NCBI RefSeq assembly: GCF_039555335.1 | Contig: NC_092642.1 | Coordinates: 62,041,776-62,105,775 of the forward strand | DNA: 64,000 nt | Origin: Amphiura filiformis | Taxonomy: Eukaryota > Echinodermata > Ophiuroidea > Amphilepidida > Amphiuridae | Reading direction: 5' to 3' | Part shown: positions 50,601 to 58,506 of the stretch, one piece after another | How positions within the stretch are numbered: the stretch's first letter is position 1 | Layout of the letters: each line of letters starts with the position of its first letter | Notes under the pieces: generated by a model | What the model was told of the DNA's origin: nothing | Databases searched by the model: none | The model's input: only the letters and a program-made list of their open reading frames with translations | Translations under genes and position numbers: made by a program

Positions 50601-52537
50601 TCTGAACTTATCCTCAGTGCCAAGGCATTTTATTTTACTGATAAGTTATCTAGCGGCAATGTTAAAAATACTTTCAAAACCATTAATACTCTTCTCAATA
50701 CAACCCGCAACAATCTTCCTGTTGGTGAATCTGGTAAACCACTGGGTGACAAGTTTGCTCTTTCATTGTTATCTTTGTGAGCTTCTTTCAGCCTATGCTC
50801 CCGGAAGAGAATTGAGATCTTCTTCCGATAAGACTCTGCTTAGTCAGCCTAGGGCACATAGAGGATCTGGTTTAAATACCTTCTCTGTCTCTGGCCCGAG
50901 GGAATGGAACAAACTCCCTAAAGCCATCAGGGAGTCTCCATCAATTCCAGTTTTCAGGAAGAAACTGAAAACTCACCTTTTCAGTTAGCTTCTTTCTTGT
51001 TTCACTGTTTTTCTTTTTTCCCCATCCTTTCTCTCCTTGTTCAGCGCCTAGATAAATTTTAAAGGTGCTATATAAATACCTTTATGTATGTATGTATGGT
51101 TGCAAAATAAACAGGTAAAAATGGACTATCAGGATGTGTAGGTTCGTAAGGGCAGGTAAGAAATAACAAAAAAGTAGAAATGTACCAAAATTTGATTAAT
51201 TTTGGGACTGATACATGTGAAAGGGAAGAAACACATCACAGATTTTGGTAGATTTTGTTATTAATGTGCAGTATAGTAATTTCCTTGGACTATGGCTACA
51301 CATTTAGTGTAGGGTGGGTTACACCAATACAAAATTTTTTTTGCCTAACGGGGGTATTCTCTTTCCTTTCCAGAGCGGAAGATTTGTAACAGTGATGAAA
51401 GATTAAAAAATGAACTTGCAAATGAAAAAAGAAGAAGAAATATGATGCTAAGAAATGAACAAGTGAAAGAAAGTGAAGAAAGGAAGGGGAGGAATAAAAT
51501 GCGAAAGCAGCGTAAAAGACAAAACAGAGCAGAAAATCAACAGCAACATGGAAACCGATCAAAGAAAGCTGCACTTGATATTTGCGCTTTAAAAGCGATG
51601 TTGTAAGCATTTTGTGTTTAACGTGGGTTTTTACTGTAACTTTATAGGGCTGCATCCAAATTAATTGCTTATCAGTTTCAATTTTGGGGTCTTGACCTTC
51701 AAAATCCCAAAAACAAAATGGCTGCCATTTTCAACATATTCTGTCCTATAACTTGGCTTGTAAGCAACACAAGGTTAAAAATGGTGGCAATACCCTTGTT
51801 TATATGGGATAAGGATTCCAACTATGCTATCATTTAAGTTGTAACTCTTTTCAGTTTGCAGCCATGTTGAATTTCAAAATGGCCACCATTTTTAGCATAA
51901 TTTGCCCCATAACTTGGCTTAGAGCACCATCGTGTACCAGCAACCTGGGGGGCACACCGGCTGCTACACCAATGTTAAGAGTAGATAGTTTTGCATTAAC
52001 TGGATATTCTCTCTTTTTTCCTTTGCAGAGAGGAAGATTTGTAACAGTGATGAAAGATTACAAAATGAAATAAATACGATGCTAAGAAGTGAACAAAGGG
52101 AAAAAAGGAAGCAGCGGAGGAAAGTGAAAAAGCAGCGTAAAAGACAAAGCAGAGCAGCAAATCAACAGAAACAAAACCAAGCAAATAAAATGACCCTTGA
52201 AGCAGGAGGAAAGCTAAATATGAAAAGAAATGAATGGTTGGAACAAAAGAAGGAGAAGAGAATGGCACGAAAGCAGCAAAGACAGCAAAACGGACAATGG
52301 AAAAAAGCAGGAAATCAGCAGAATCAAACTCAAGCACAGAAATTGGCATTTCAAGTAGGAGCAAAACAGAATAATGTGAAAGTCAAAAAGACTAAACGTG
52401 GTAGGAGCAGTGGTAGGAAGAGAGCTGCTAAGTTTGGCCTGAACAACATTGTTCAACAGCATTCTCAACAAGCTAACGGTGAGAGAACAGTGAAGTTTGT
52501 ATCAGACAAAGGGTTTCGATTTCAAGGAGCTTGGTAG
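35655..52537 (+). CDS. ZCCHC7: ZCCHC7/Air-like zinc-knuckle protein of nuclear RNA surveillance
   Basis: Exons: 35655-36797, 37470-37580, 39456-39602, 41955-42128, 43077-43112, 44461-44565, 46197-46302, 47691-48003; then alternative ends at 51374 or 52029. The first seven join in frame (607 codons plus 1 nt). ZCCHC7, like yeast Air1/2, is the RNA-binding knuckle subunit of TRAMP-type complexes that feed RNA to the nuclear exosome. The N-terminal 380 residues are acidic and disordered: DYEDYDDSEDE, an IHYA motif as in human ZCCHC7, and a Ser/Asp run followed by DICIV, which resembles a SUMO-interacting motif. Six CX2CX4HX4C knuckles follow (C401-414, 450-463, 472-485, 490-503, 514-527, 561-574). 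MWRRFHLT after knuckle five matches human IWRQYHLT. The end of the gene is uncertain because exon 8 shifts the frame relative to exons 9a and 9b. Confidence 0.85.
36825..37010. repeat. Palindromic foldback element in intron of the ZCCHC7-like gene
   Basis: TGCTGTTCAACTGGA, TGGATGGCTACGGTATCACG and ATGACGCAT on the left are mirrored around 36920. The arms are close to identical, so the insertion looks recent. It starts 28 bp after the exon 1 splice donor. Confidence 0.75.
37150..37440. repeat. Half copy of repeat family F
   Basis: It shares TACGAAAGGTCAATATTTTC, ACATACACTTTAAGTA, TATAAAGTTTACTT and CATATTCAGAATGCAATT with the right half of the full foldback copy at 43541-44152. Confidence 0.65.
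37611..37756. repeat. Short foldback element with family-S-like ends
   Basis: AAGCTGGATTTATACTTGAT at the left is mirrored by ATCAAGTATAAATTTAGCTT at the right. An inner CACATGCTG / GAGCATGCGTGTGAT pair marks a deletion derivative of family S. Confidence 0.65.
37957..38562. mobile_element. hAT-type element, family R, copy 2, with target duplication GGCTCCAG
   Basis: It starts TAGCTCGAGATACTCTAGC and ends AATTAGACCCTGTCTG, the inverse of 31635-32157. GGCTCCAG occurs at 37949-37956 and 38563-38570. It may interrupt an older repeat with TGAGTGGTGGGCT text seen on both sides. Confidence 0.8.
38657..38839. repeat. Foldback element with ATAGGGCGATTTCA ends
   Basis: ATAGGGCGATTTCACAAAAG and AATCTGCCTCCA are mirrored by TGGAGGCAGATTTGAAC and ATGAAATCGCCCTAT. 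The loop is about 90 bp. Confidence 0.75.
38954..39311. repeat. Foldback element with GGCCATGGGAAT arms
   Basis: TTAGGCCATGGGAATGGAAG and TTTTAGATTTGCGTCC on the left are mirrored by TGCAAATCTAAAACTTTAAT and TCCCATGGCCTTACC on the right. Confidence 0.65.
39730..39960 (+). repeat. G-rich low-complexity tract in intron of the ZCCHC7-like gene
   Basis: Many GGGGTTGGGG, GGGTAGGGTAGGG and GGGGTTAGGAG phrases on the plus strand, unlike the AT-rich surroundings. Several G-quadruplex-compatible runs are present. It begins about 130 bp after an exon. Confidence 0.6.
39961..41003. other. Intron sequence, nothing recognised
   Basis: No repeat ends or exons recognised between the G-rich tract and the hAT element. 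Confidence 0.35.
41004..41757. mobile_element. Non-autonomous hAT element with target duplication CTGTACTC
   Basis: The left end CAGGCCGCGACAAAT is mirrored by ATTTGTCGCAGCCTG. CTGTACTC occurs at 40996-41003 and 41758-41765. Inner pairs GCCCGATCGGGCA and GCCCGGGCTATCGG-like blocks repeat. 754 bp with no transposase frame. It lies about 190 bp before an exon. Confidence 0.85.
42508..42619. repeat. Telomere-like CCCTAA tract between inverted arms
   Basis: TCCTTCATGTAATTATTTCG on the left is mirrored by TGTAATTACATGAAGGA on the right. The centre is a degenerate run of CCTAACCCTAAT / AACCCTAACCCTAA units. Confidence 0.7.
43077..43112 (+). CDS. 36-nt micro-exon of the ZCCHC7-like gene
   Basis: It is bounded by CACCAG and GTAAGT and encodes MCPDMWRRFHLT. 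It supplies the last Cys of knuckle five, whose first residues (CGRCFRIGHDIK) close the previous exon, and a Trp-Arg-Arg-x-His-Leu block conserved in the family. Without it the fifth knuckle would lack its final ligand. Confidence 0.85.
43541..44152. repeat. Foldback element, family F, full copy
   Basis: GACAGTATTTTTGTGGGACA, AGAGCACCTCAGAC and GAATTGCATTCTGAATA on the left are mirrored near 44090-44150. Inner inverse pairs are AAAGTGTATGTAG / ACATACACTTT and TGACCTTTCATATTGAAG / CTTCAATACGAAAGGTCA. AT-rich, no coding frame. Confidence 0.75.
44170..44345. repeat. Foldback MITE, family H, truncated copy
   Basis: GCCAATGGTCAACAAAAGGG-type text, ACATCATAGGACTT and CACACATCGAAAATTCAAGG match 14095-14198. 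The left arm is largely missing. Confidence 0.65.
45175..45310. repeat. Family D MITE fragment
   Basis: Matches 12968-13115 (GGCTATTGA, GTAGTGGTTGTATGC, CTTGCCTTTGTTGATAAACA) and ends in GAGGTCAACTCATCTATAG. Confidence 0.6.
45463..45741. repeat. Foldback MITE, family B, long copy
   Basis: TTGGCTATTCAATTTAAAAT and its mirrored end near 45718-45740 flank repeated TGTGGAAGATTTTGGAAATA / TATTTCCAAAATCTTCCACA blocks and TTTCAAATGG centres. It is longer than other copies because the inner unit is repeated. Confidence 0.65.
45792..46012 (+). repeat. Dispersed repeat, family C, copy 2
   Basis: Matches 11746-11965: GCAGTGATTTATAGTGCGCT, CACTTTACAGGTTGTCGCTG, AACCATTTAACAACAATTCA and ATCAGCTCCCCGAG. 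It ends about 185 bp before an exon. Confidence 0.65.
46303..47089. other. Intron with A- and T-rich low complexity
   Basis: 46370-46600 consists largely of A, AAAG and AAATTAAATT runs with a matching T run near 46550. No exon or element ends recognised. Confidence 0.4.
47090..47400 (+). pseudogene. LINE 3' fragment in intron of the ZCCHC7-like gene
   Basis: Broken frames read AKQLFYLGHILHTRTDTP, then PKHWLDNIKSSCQELGIP and SIYNARSMVTNR. This resembles the extreme C-terminal region of endonuclease-RT polyproteins. No catalytic region is present. Confidence 0.55.
47691..48007 (+). CDS. Repeat-bearing exon 8 of the ZCCHC7-like gene
   Basis: Opens after TCCTCATCAG in frame with exon 7. It holds three copies of a 69-bp, 23-residue repeat (units start at 47744, 47813, 47882; KSFQNEPS.SRDERA.RRES) and a fourth degenerate remnant. 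The frame ends either at the TAA at 48005-48007 if unspliced, or at a GTAAAT donor at 48004, after which joining exon 9a or 9b gives only a few residues before a stop. It could be an alternative last exon or a cassette that shortens the tail. Confidence 0.65.
48674..49099 (+). pseudogene. LINE first ORF ending its leader in a 2A-like motif
   Basis: A hydrophobic start is followed by SSTFQAELLRSGDINPNPGP (motif core 48881-48907) and then a short polar region (about 66 residues) to a stop at 49097. The NPGP and the upstream SGD(I) match the C-terminus of 2A peptides known from echinoderm and cephalochordate LINEs. The usual Glu two residues after Asp is Asn. The first ATG of this frame is not certain. 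Confidence 0.65.
49290..50134 (+). pseudogene. LINE AP-type endonuclease, frameshifted
   Basis: It reads DICLWNAWSVRNKT, FFLTETWL (catalytic Glu), GGGIGVLYKT, VIYRPPPSK, IYLGDFNIHMNE (catalytic Asp-Asn), SGNQLDLVIG and SDDHYSVFF (Asp-His pair). The frame changes near 49468, and translation then runs into the nested foldback element, which adds foreign residues and a stop. Confidence 0.75.
50005..50290. repeat. Foldback element nested in the LINE
   Basis: CACATCCATATCAAAACGAT, TGCTACATGTGTTTCATTTC and TAGGAATAAATACCAGACTC are mirrored around 50140 with very few differences. It splits the endonuclease from the following LINE segment (YTSCRDFRTVDIDQL resumes after it), so it is younger than the LINE. 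A diverged half copy lies at 59300-59402. Confidence 0.8.
51374..51606 (+). CDS. Alternative terminal exon 9a of the ZCCHC7-like gene
   Basis: After CCTTTCCAG the frame that is open reads KICNSDERLKNEL, then a highly Lys/Arg/Gln-rich run to a TAA at 51604. This frame fits a direct join from exon 7 (which ends with one nucleotide) and not from exon 8. It is similar in DNA and protein to exon 9b, including the 3' end of the preceding intron. Confidence 0.55.
52029..52537 (+). CDS. Alternative terminal exon 9b of the ZCCHC7-like gene
   Basis: After CTTTGCAG the frame reads KICNSDERLQNEINT and continues for about 165 residues rich in Lys, Arg, Gln and Asn, ending with GFRFQGAW and TAG. The composition resembles the basic tail of ZCCHC7 proteins and would suit RNA binding or nucleolar targeting. 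The frame matches a join from exon 7. It is about twice the length of 9a. Confidence 0.6.
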
Positions 52538-52559
52538 TCGCATTTTTCGAATGATGGAA

Positions 52560-52745
52560 TAAGGATTTTTGACTTTAGTCAAAAAGACTAAAAAGGTAGG
52601 CAAAGAGCGTCTGCTGCTAAGGTCCACCTGAACGACATTGTTCAGCGACATTGTCAACAAGCAAAGGAGGGTGCTTACTGCTGTGAGTACCATGAAGTTT
52701 GTATCAGACAAAGGGTTTCTATTTCAAAGAGCACAGTTGTCGCCA
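52560..52745 (+). pseudogene. Degenerate third copy of the 3' end of exon 9b
   Basis: GTCAAAAAGACTAAAAAGGT, ACATTGTTCAGCGACATTGT and TTTGTATCAGACAAAGGGTT repeat 52381-52520. Stops and frame changes break it, so it is a decaying tandem duplicate or part of the 3' UTR. Confidence 0.6.
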
Positions 52746-52908
52746 TTTCCTAGTGACGTAACACGGATCATAGAAGAAAGGGATAACTAACAGGAGTAGT
52801 ATTTTTGATGCTAAGCTGGTGTTGCCTCTAAAAAAGATGAGTGATGCCACCAGTAAAGTATTTATCGAAGCTGCAGAGTTATAACTCTAATCTCATCCCT
52901 ATTCCAGA

Positions 52909-53479
52909 AAAATACAGTACTAATTTTTTTGAATTAAAATATTATCCTCTTTTGCCAAATGAAACATAGCTAAATCCTAATCCTTTATTTAGTTCTAACT
53001 GGCAATGAAAGTTAAATTTTAATATTTGGTCATTTTTCTTAAATATGGACCAAAAACATACATTTTAGGGTGTTTTTCATATGCTGTGACAATCAAGCCC
53101 AAAGACTTGTACAAAGACTATAATTTCAAGTTATGCATTCTAACTTTTGGAAAACACATTTTCTAATATTTTCCATAACAATTATAAATCATAACATAAA
53201 ATATTAAAATTTTCAGCTCACTCTTCACCTATAATCAAGATTTTGAATGCTTGGACTTGTGCCAAGTCTTAGAATGTTGTCACTACAGTTCTAAGAAAAC
53301 ATGCAAAATTGCATGTTTTTGGCCCATTTTCCCTCAAAATTGTCCAAATTTTAAAATTGGATTTTTAATTCCAGTTAGGACTAACTAAAGGATTAGGATT
53401 TAGCTATGTTTCATGTGGCAAAACAAGATAACATTTTTTGGATTCCAAAAAATTCATGCTGTATTTTTCTAGAATAGGT
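52909..53479. repeat. Foldback element with CTATTCYAGAAAAATACAG ends
   Basis: CTATTCCAGAAAAATACAG and CATAGCTAAATCCTAATCCT on the left are mirrored by AGGATTAGGATTTAGCTATG and TGTATTTTTCTAGAATAG on the right. The roughly 570-bp element lies just after the last copy of the terminal exons. Confidence 0.75.
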
Positions 53480-54107
53480 AGTAGGAGTAAGATCACAATG
53501 GGTTTATGTATTCATTATATATATACAGATATGTGAAAAAGTTTGGACTGGTGGATATTTGCATTAATTTGATCAACTTCAAAGATTACTAATATATTAC
53601 ATTTTGACCATATTTTCTGGTTGTTTTGTTGATTGAGAATTTGAATGTCGTAGTATCTGCTGCATTATGCGCAATTGGCTAATGTTTGTTTGCCCATCTT
53701 CTCTGGTTTGCCATAACGGGCCAAAAAAATTAGGGTCGGTTGGTTGGCTTTTTGTTTTTTGCTATTTTGTTTTTTAAAATACTAGTTGGTGACCCATGCC
53801 GTTTCTGCTATTACTATTAGAAATTTGTTTGAAGAAAATTGCACAAAATATGAATATTGAGAATTGAATTTTACAGCAAATACAAAAATTGTATGAAGAT
53901 ATTCTTTTTATCTTGTGTTTGGTATTACTGTCATGTGGAAGAGATATTTTGTTCTCTCTCTGAAATTGAAAGAGGGTTGGGTATGCAAGTTTAGGAATGG
54001 TAAGGTTATGGCTAACATAAATATGTGTGAATTCTCAGTGCATACAAAGCCATGGGGAATTTGCCTGTTGGTGGATGGTCTGTACATTATTAGTCTATGA
54101 TATCATC
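53480..54107. other. Intergenic, nothing recognised
   Basis: AT-rich sequence. The small open frames here are not coding-like. Confidence 0.35.
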
Positions 54108-54369
54108 TCATATGTGACGCGATCAAGCAAAATCAGTCGGAACTCAGAAATATTGATTTTGAGATATAGCCATACAAAGGAAATATTTCCTTTTGTTTCC
54201 TCTTGTTTTGGAAACTCTTTAATTGCTTATATCTTTGGAACTGGTTGTTCAATTTCAATGGTGTTTTCTGCAAAATCCAGATTTGTAAATTCTTTTTACT
54301 ATTCTACAAGAAATTGAAATTTAATATTTCTGAGTTCCGACTGATTTTGCTTGATCGCATCACATATGG
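54108..54369. repeat. Foldback element with CATATGTGACGCGATCAAGC ends
   Basis: CATATGTGACGCGATCAAGC and AAAATCAGTCGGAACTCAG are mirrored by CTGAGTTCCGACTGATTTTG and CTTGATCGCATCACATATG. About 48-bp arms around an AT-rich centre. Confidence 0.8.
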
Positions 54370-54495
54370 CCAAGTTGTGCTACACCAAATAATGGTATTT
54401 GTGCTGTACAAAAGATGCAGGATGCACAACAAATGCTTAAAAAGTACCTTGCTTTAGGCGGCAAAAAGAAAAAGCCTGTTCTACGAGGGAACTGA

Positions 54496-55120
54496 CATTT
54501 CAAGTATTGTCTGGGTTTTTTTGTTTTTTTTGCAAATGGCCAAAAGACATTTTTCCATCAAAATCAATCCACTTTTGCAAGAAATTGGCTGATTTTATGT
54601 GTGTGCAGCTAAAAAATTAAAATTAAATAGCAAAAAGTCTTCAAAAGGCAAAATCTGTGTGTCAGTTGGGATCATAGAACAGGTTTGTTTTTTTGTTGCT
54701 CTATGCTAATTCTGAAGCTCTTTTAATATTAATATTTATTAAAAGAGAAAGTAAGGGTTAAATTTTGCCCATAAAATTTATACACCTTTTTCCCTTCAAC
54801 CCATCATGCACTATTCGGGATGCACACAATCAGATTGTGTGCATCCGATCAATCTTGGCAATTATTTTGTCTTAATATGGGCATACTGATTCCATATGTG
54901 TGGATTTTCGTAAAGGCCATCGATGTTACTAACTAGGTAATTGTTGAAATAATACACGGGTGATACATATTATAGAGCGATGTAGAACATCTGTGTAAGA
55001 GATTGTTGTTTATCTCTGAAAAAAATGAAACAGACGACGGCAGTATATCACTGTCCTGTCATTAGTTTTTCACATTAGGTCAATAAAACATGTTAAAGGT
55101 TAGGTTTCAATTAGAGGAAA
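54496..55120. other. Intergenic, nothing recognised
   Basis: No gene. A short inverted CAATCAGATTGTGTGCAT-type pair lies around 54825-54850. Confidence 0.3.
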
Positions 55121-55129
55121 TGACCCCAT

Positions 55130-55345
55130 GTCAATAACTCATAGAAATGTTGGTTGTTTGACCCCGAAATGTATTAGTGATCGATGCGCCATTATTCGTG
55201 ATTCCTTTTTTCTGATGAGGGCACCAGCCCGAAATGTCCGTATTCCAAAATGTAATAAACAGCACTCTGTACATACACCCTCGTGTTTTGTGACACCCGA
55301 CAGGCGGAAGTACCCCCCTGGAATAGTGCATGATGGAAAGAAAAG
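55130..55345 (+). other. Repeat-like segment with a hammerhead-ribozyme-like core
   Basis: 55212-55234 reads CTGATGA, a 4-bp stem GGGC/GCCC closed by ACCA, then GAAA. That is the conserved core order of a hammerhead ribozyme. Such motifs accompany Penelope-like elements and retrozymes in many animals. I cannot place stem III, stem I or the cleavage site with confidence, and no RT or GIY-YIG frame is present. Confidence 0.3.
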
Positions 55346-56459
55346 AAAAAGACCTCTTTTTAGTACCTGACCTTTCAAAATGATATGGGATTTGTTATGC
55401 AAATGGGATTAGTTTCAGGGTATTGAGCATCATGTCGGCGTGTAGGTTGTAATCGTGTAACACATATGATGATATCATATAATTCATTCAGGAAGCAATG
55501 TAATTAAATAAAAAATTTTATCAATTTAAGAATATTCTACATTAATCTAGGAACAGTTGGACACCAAAATCAGAAGATCTATGGTTTTCAATGTTATGAT
55601 TAACTCAAAGTTGTTTAATTTGAGGCTTAAATTGCAATTAATGAAGAACTGAAAAATTAGTGGAAAACAAACCACGGGCTGTGCTTTATTCTGTGTATGA
55701 TAAGCGACTTCAGAGGGTTTTAGATAGGCAGTCAACATTACTGGGTAAATTTTCTGGACATCGTGACACCATGGGCGCAAATCATTGCAATGTGACCCCG
55801 AGCACAGCTGGTGGTCTACCAATGTATTTGAATGGGAAGAATTCCTTCTTTGATGCAAAATAAGTTATTTGGCGCAAGTTAATAATGTTATGGTAAGAAT
55901 TTCCGCAGATGAATATTTTTTTCCGTAAGTAGATATTTTTTAAATTACATTTTGATGATATTGTGAAGAAATTAAAATTGCTGAATATTCATATAAATTT
56001 GCTATACACAAATTTCTATCGAAACTGCTGCAAAAAATACTATTCCGATTCAAAATGACTTAGACTTGAATAGCAAGGTCAATGCGGGGGGTCAGGAATC
56101 ACGCTCAAGGTTACACTCACCTTGATATGTGTTCAGAAAGTTTATGTGAGAAATTTACCCATTAAAATTGTACCTGAATTTGTCACAACATAAAAATATG
56201 TTTGACTAGTGTTCGTAATAAGTCGAAAAAAAAAAGGTTTGTATCAAATCTCACAAGTGGTTTGAAAACAAATACAAAATGTGATTTTTTTAAATTTTTT
56301 TTAAAATTTTTTGAAATAAAAAAAATTTCTGCATTTCTTTTTTTTTTTTTTCAAATCGTGCGATTTTACAAATGCTTGCGCTTTGAGACAAACCTTTTTT
56401 TATGTTAACGTTACAATGGTCCACATTTTGTGACACTTTTGTAAGACTTCAGATTCGAA
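55346..56459. other. Intergenic, nothing recognised
   Basis: AT-rich, with long A and T runs near 56225-56355. No gene supported. Confidence 0.35.
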
Positions 56460-56815
56460 AATCAACAACAGGTAAATGGCATGGATTTTTGAAAATAAGG
56501 TTTGCAATGTCGAATATATGCAATTACGGTTCGCTTTGTCAAAGGTTTGCTATGTGGAATATGAAATAGGTTCACTATGTCGATTATGGATTATTATATA
56601 TTCGACATAGCGAACCCCGTGCATAGTCAACATAGCAAATCTTTGATATAACAAACATTTCATATTTGTGACACAATCAGGTCCATGAGAGTATTTTGGA
56701 CAAATGATATGTTAATTTTAGCCATCCATGGTCCAGATCATGGCACATTTTGACATAGCAGACCTTCGACATAGCAAACTTTTGACATAGCGAACCTAAA
56801 TCAGTAATTTTGTAT
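56460..56815. repeat. Cluster of GACATAGCRAACC words in both orientations
   Basis: GGTTCGCTTTGTC, GGTTTGCTATGTG and GGTTCACTATGTCG appear at 56509-56582. CGACATAGCGAACC, CAACATAGCAAAT, CGACATAGCAAAC and TGACATAGCGAACC appear at 56604-56797. The arrangement suggests one or two foldback arms built from short repeats. Confidence 0.6.
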
Positions 56816-57180
56816 TAACATATTTTGTGTTAACAAGTTTCCACTCTACCGTGAAAGCAATGTGTCATGAACCAATGTAATTTCATTTGTTGTGATAAAT
56901 GGTAATGTATAATGTAAGTGTACTACAAATATGATTAAAAATAATATTGATGTTAAATTCATTATACATGTACACGATGTACCAAACAGTATGTTTTCTC
57001 TCTATGGGAGTGCCTTTGAAAAATTTGCATTAAATGAAACTTATATTTTCTTTCATGAAAAAGTTTAATTGATTTGTGTTGTATTTTTTGTTTAGTTTAT
57101 TAATTCAATTTAACTGGTATCATGTTCAATTGTATATCAAATTAAAATTTTTTTAAGAAACATTTTTACTGACTTGACAG

Positions 57181-57338
57181 TTTCGGCCATCTTGGGCAAT
57201 GGAGTGATACTTATTGATCCAACTTCTGTACACTGTCAAAGGGTGCACCAGCGCCCAGAAGTGGCTCGTATAGAGGCCCTGCATGCTTTTATCGATTGGC
57301 TCCAAACAAAGGATTTTAACCAGTATCCTTCACCGTAA
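57181..57338 (+). CDS. Orphan exon-like segment, unknown product
   Basis: After a pyrimidine-poor but valid ACTTGACAG, 51 sense codons run to TAA at 57336. They read SAILGNGVILIDPTSVHCQR, then a segment containing ARIEALHAFIDWLQTK. The text is less biased and more protein-like than neighbouring frames. It would be a last exon starting after one nucleotide of a split codon. I recognise no family, and no upstream exon was found. It could also be a transposon relic. Confidence 0.3.
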
Positions 57339-57897
57339 TCATTGCGCAGTGCAGTTCATTCAATCAAATGTTGTCATCAACCTATTTGATCCTAGTGAAT
57401 TTGTTATGTGTGTGAGACGAACTGTCGCGTAGATTGCAATCATGCTTTTGTTGAATGCATTTGAGTGGTCCGCCATATTTCCGGTATGATACGTCATATA
57501 TGCACAACCTCTATACATGTCTAAGCCCACCTTATCAGAGAAGCAATCTGGATAGAGCACCAAACACAAAGTATACCATCCAGTTCTGGACACTGGTGTG
57601 CCCACTGTTGGTGTTCAGAAGTTCGATCAAAAAAGATAACCATGAATCGTCTAAGATGGTCGAAACTGTCAGGCCAGTAAAAATATTTGGTTTTGACAAG
57701 ATGAAATTTATATATATTATGTTTTTGTTTCCACTTCACAGCATTTTCTTTCCAAACTTTCCTTCCTCCTGACTAAAATGGGCTGATTGTGAAGGGATAT
57801 GATGAAAATTTGCTTCTACTTAATTGACATAATATATCCCCTTGAACTTGTCTGAACTAAGCATTGAATATTTGGGGTGTCTAGTAAAATAGAATAC

Positions 57898-58164
57898 TTG
57901 GTCCATATGCACAAAACAAATTAGACCAGGCCTAACTTTATACCTGGTCAAACCATGGACATTAGTTCCATGTTAAGGGCAATTACATGTAGTATGTAAG
58001 TTTAAATTTCAGATGGCCGGCTGTAGATTATCTTTTGGAATTTGCTAGGATTAAAGGAGGAAAAGAAAAGATTAAAGGGATCCCTCCCTTAGTCTAACCT
58101 CCATGGTTAGTACCAGTTCTGAAGTTAGACTTGGTCTAACTTGTTTTGTGCAAACAGACCTTGG
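57898..58164. repeat. Foldback element with CACAAAACAARTTAGACCA arms
   Basis: TTGGTCCATATGCACAAAAC and AAATTAGACCAGGCCTAAC on the left are mirrored by AGTTAGACTTGGTCTAACTT and GTTTTGTGCAAACAGACCTT on the right. Confidence 0.65.
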
Positions 58165-58311
58165 TGCCTGAATCCGCCCATCAATAATTAATTGTTTTGG
58201 TTGTTTTTGGCACTGGCTTCCTAGTAAACTCAAAATGTTTTTGAAATGTGTTCAAATAAAGGTACAGTACATTTTCAGGGATTTAGTGCACCATTCATCA
58301 CATAGGATACC

Positions 58312-58506
58312 ATGGCGCTTAAAAAAGACAAACTACACAAAATCATCAACATGATCAACAAGAGGAAACATAATCAAGGAAACAAATTAGTTTGTTTAAT
58401 GGCAGACGTGATGCACAAAGGAAGTGAGTTCCATACATTTCGTCGGTCGCAACACATAGTGGCGTACGTGAAGGACAAAATACGTTTCCGAGCCAAACGT
58501 TTTTGA
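58312..58506 (+). CDS. Small basic ORF, unknown
   Basis: 64 codons from a true ATG to TGA: MALKKDKLHKIINMINKRKH at the start and a basic end (KDKIRFRAKRF). The reading is plausible but short. Its 3' half contains one arm of a perfect 26-bp inverted repeat (58441-58466 against 58705-58730), so it may be part of a small mobile element and not a host gene. Confidence 0.25.
   Translation: MALKKDKLHKIINMINKRKHNQGNKLVCLMADVMHKGSEFHTFRRSQHIVAYVKDKIRFRAKRF

Larger units (their letters stand above)
48530..51095 (+). mobile_element. Second CR1/L2-like LINE, 5'-complete but with the RT core deleted
   Basis: An N-terminal ORF with a 2A-like end (48674-49099), an AP endonuclease (49300-49985, frameshift near 49468) and the post-endonuclease region (50290-50780) are followed directly by the C-terminal end (50790-50988, WNKLPKAIRESPSIPVFR). 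The conserved RT motifs are absent, so about 1.5 kb is missing. The 3' end shows AGGTGCTATATAAATACC and an ATGT tail. A foldback element is nested at 50005-50290. It lies sense-oriented in an intron of the ZCCHC7-like gene. Confidence 0.8.

Noticed and set aside
54415-54495. Lys-rich 26-codon segment after GTACAAAAG as a further exon of the ZCCHC7-like gene
   Set aside because: The acceptor has no pyrimidine tract, and the phase does not fit any donor I can find in exons 8, 9a or 9b.
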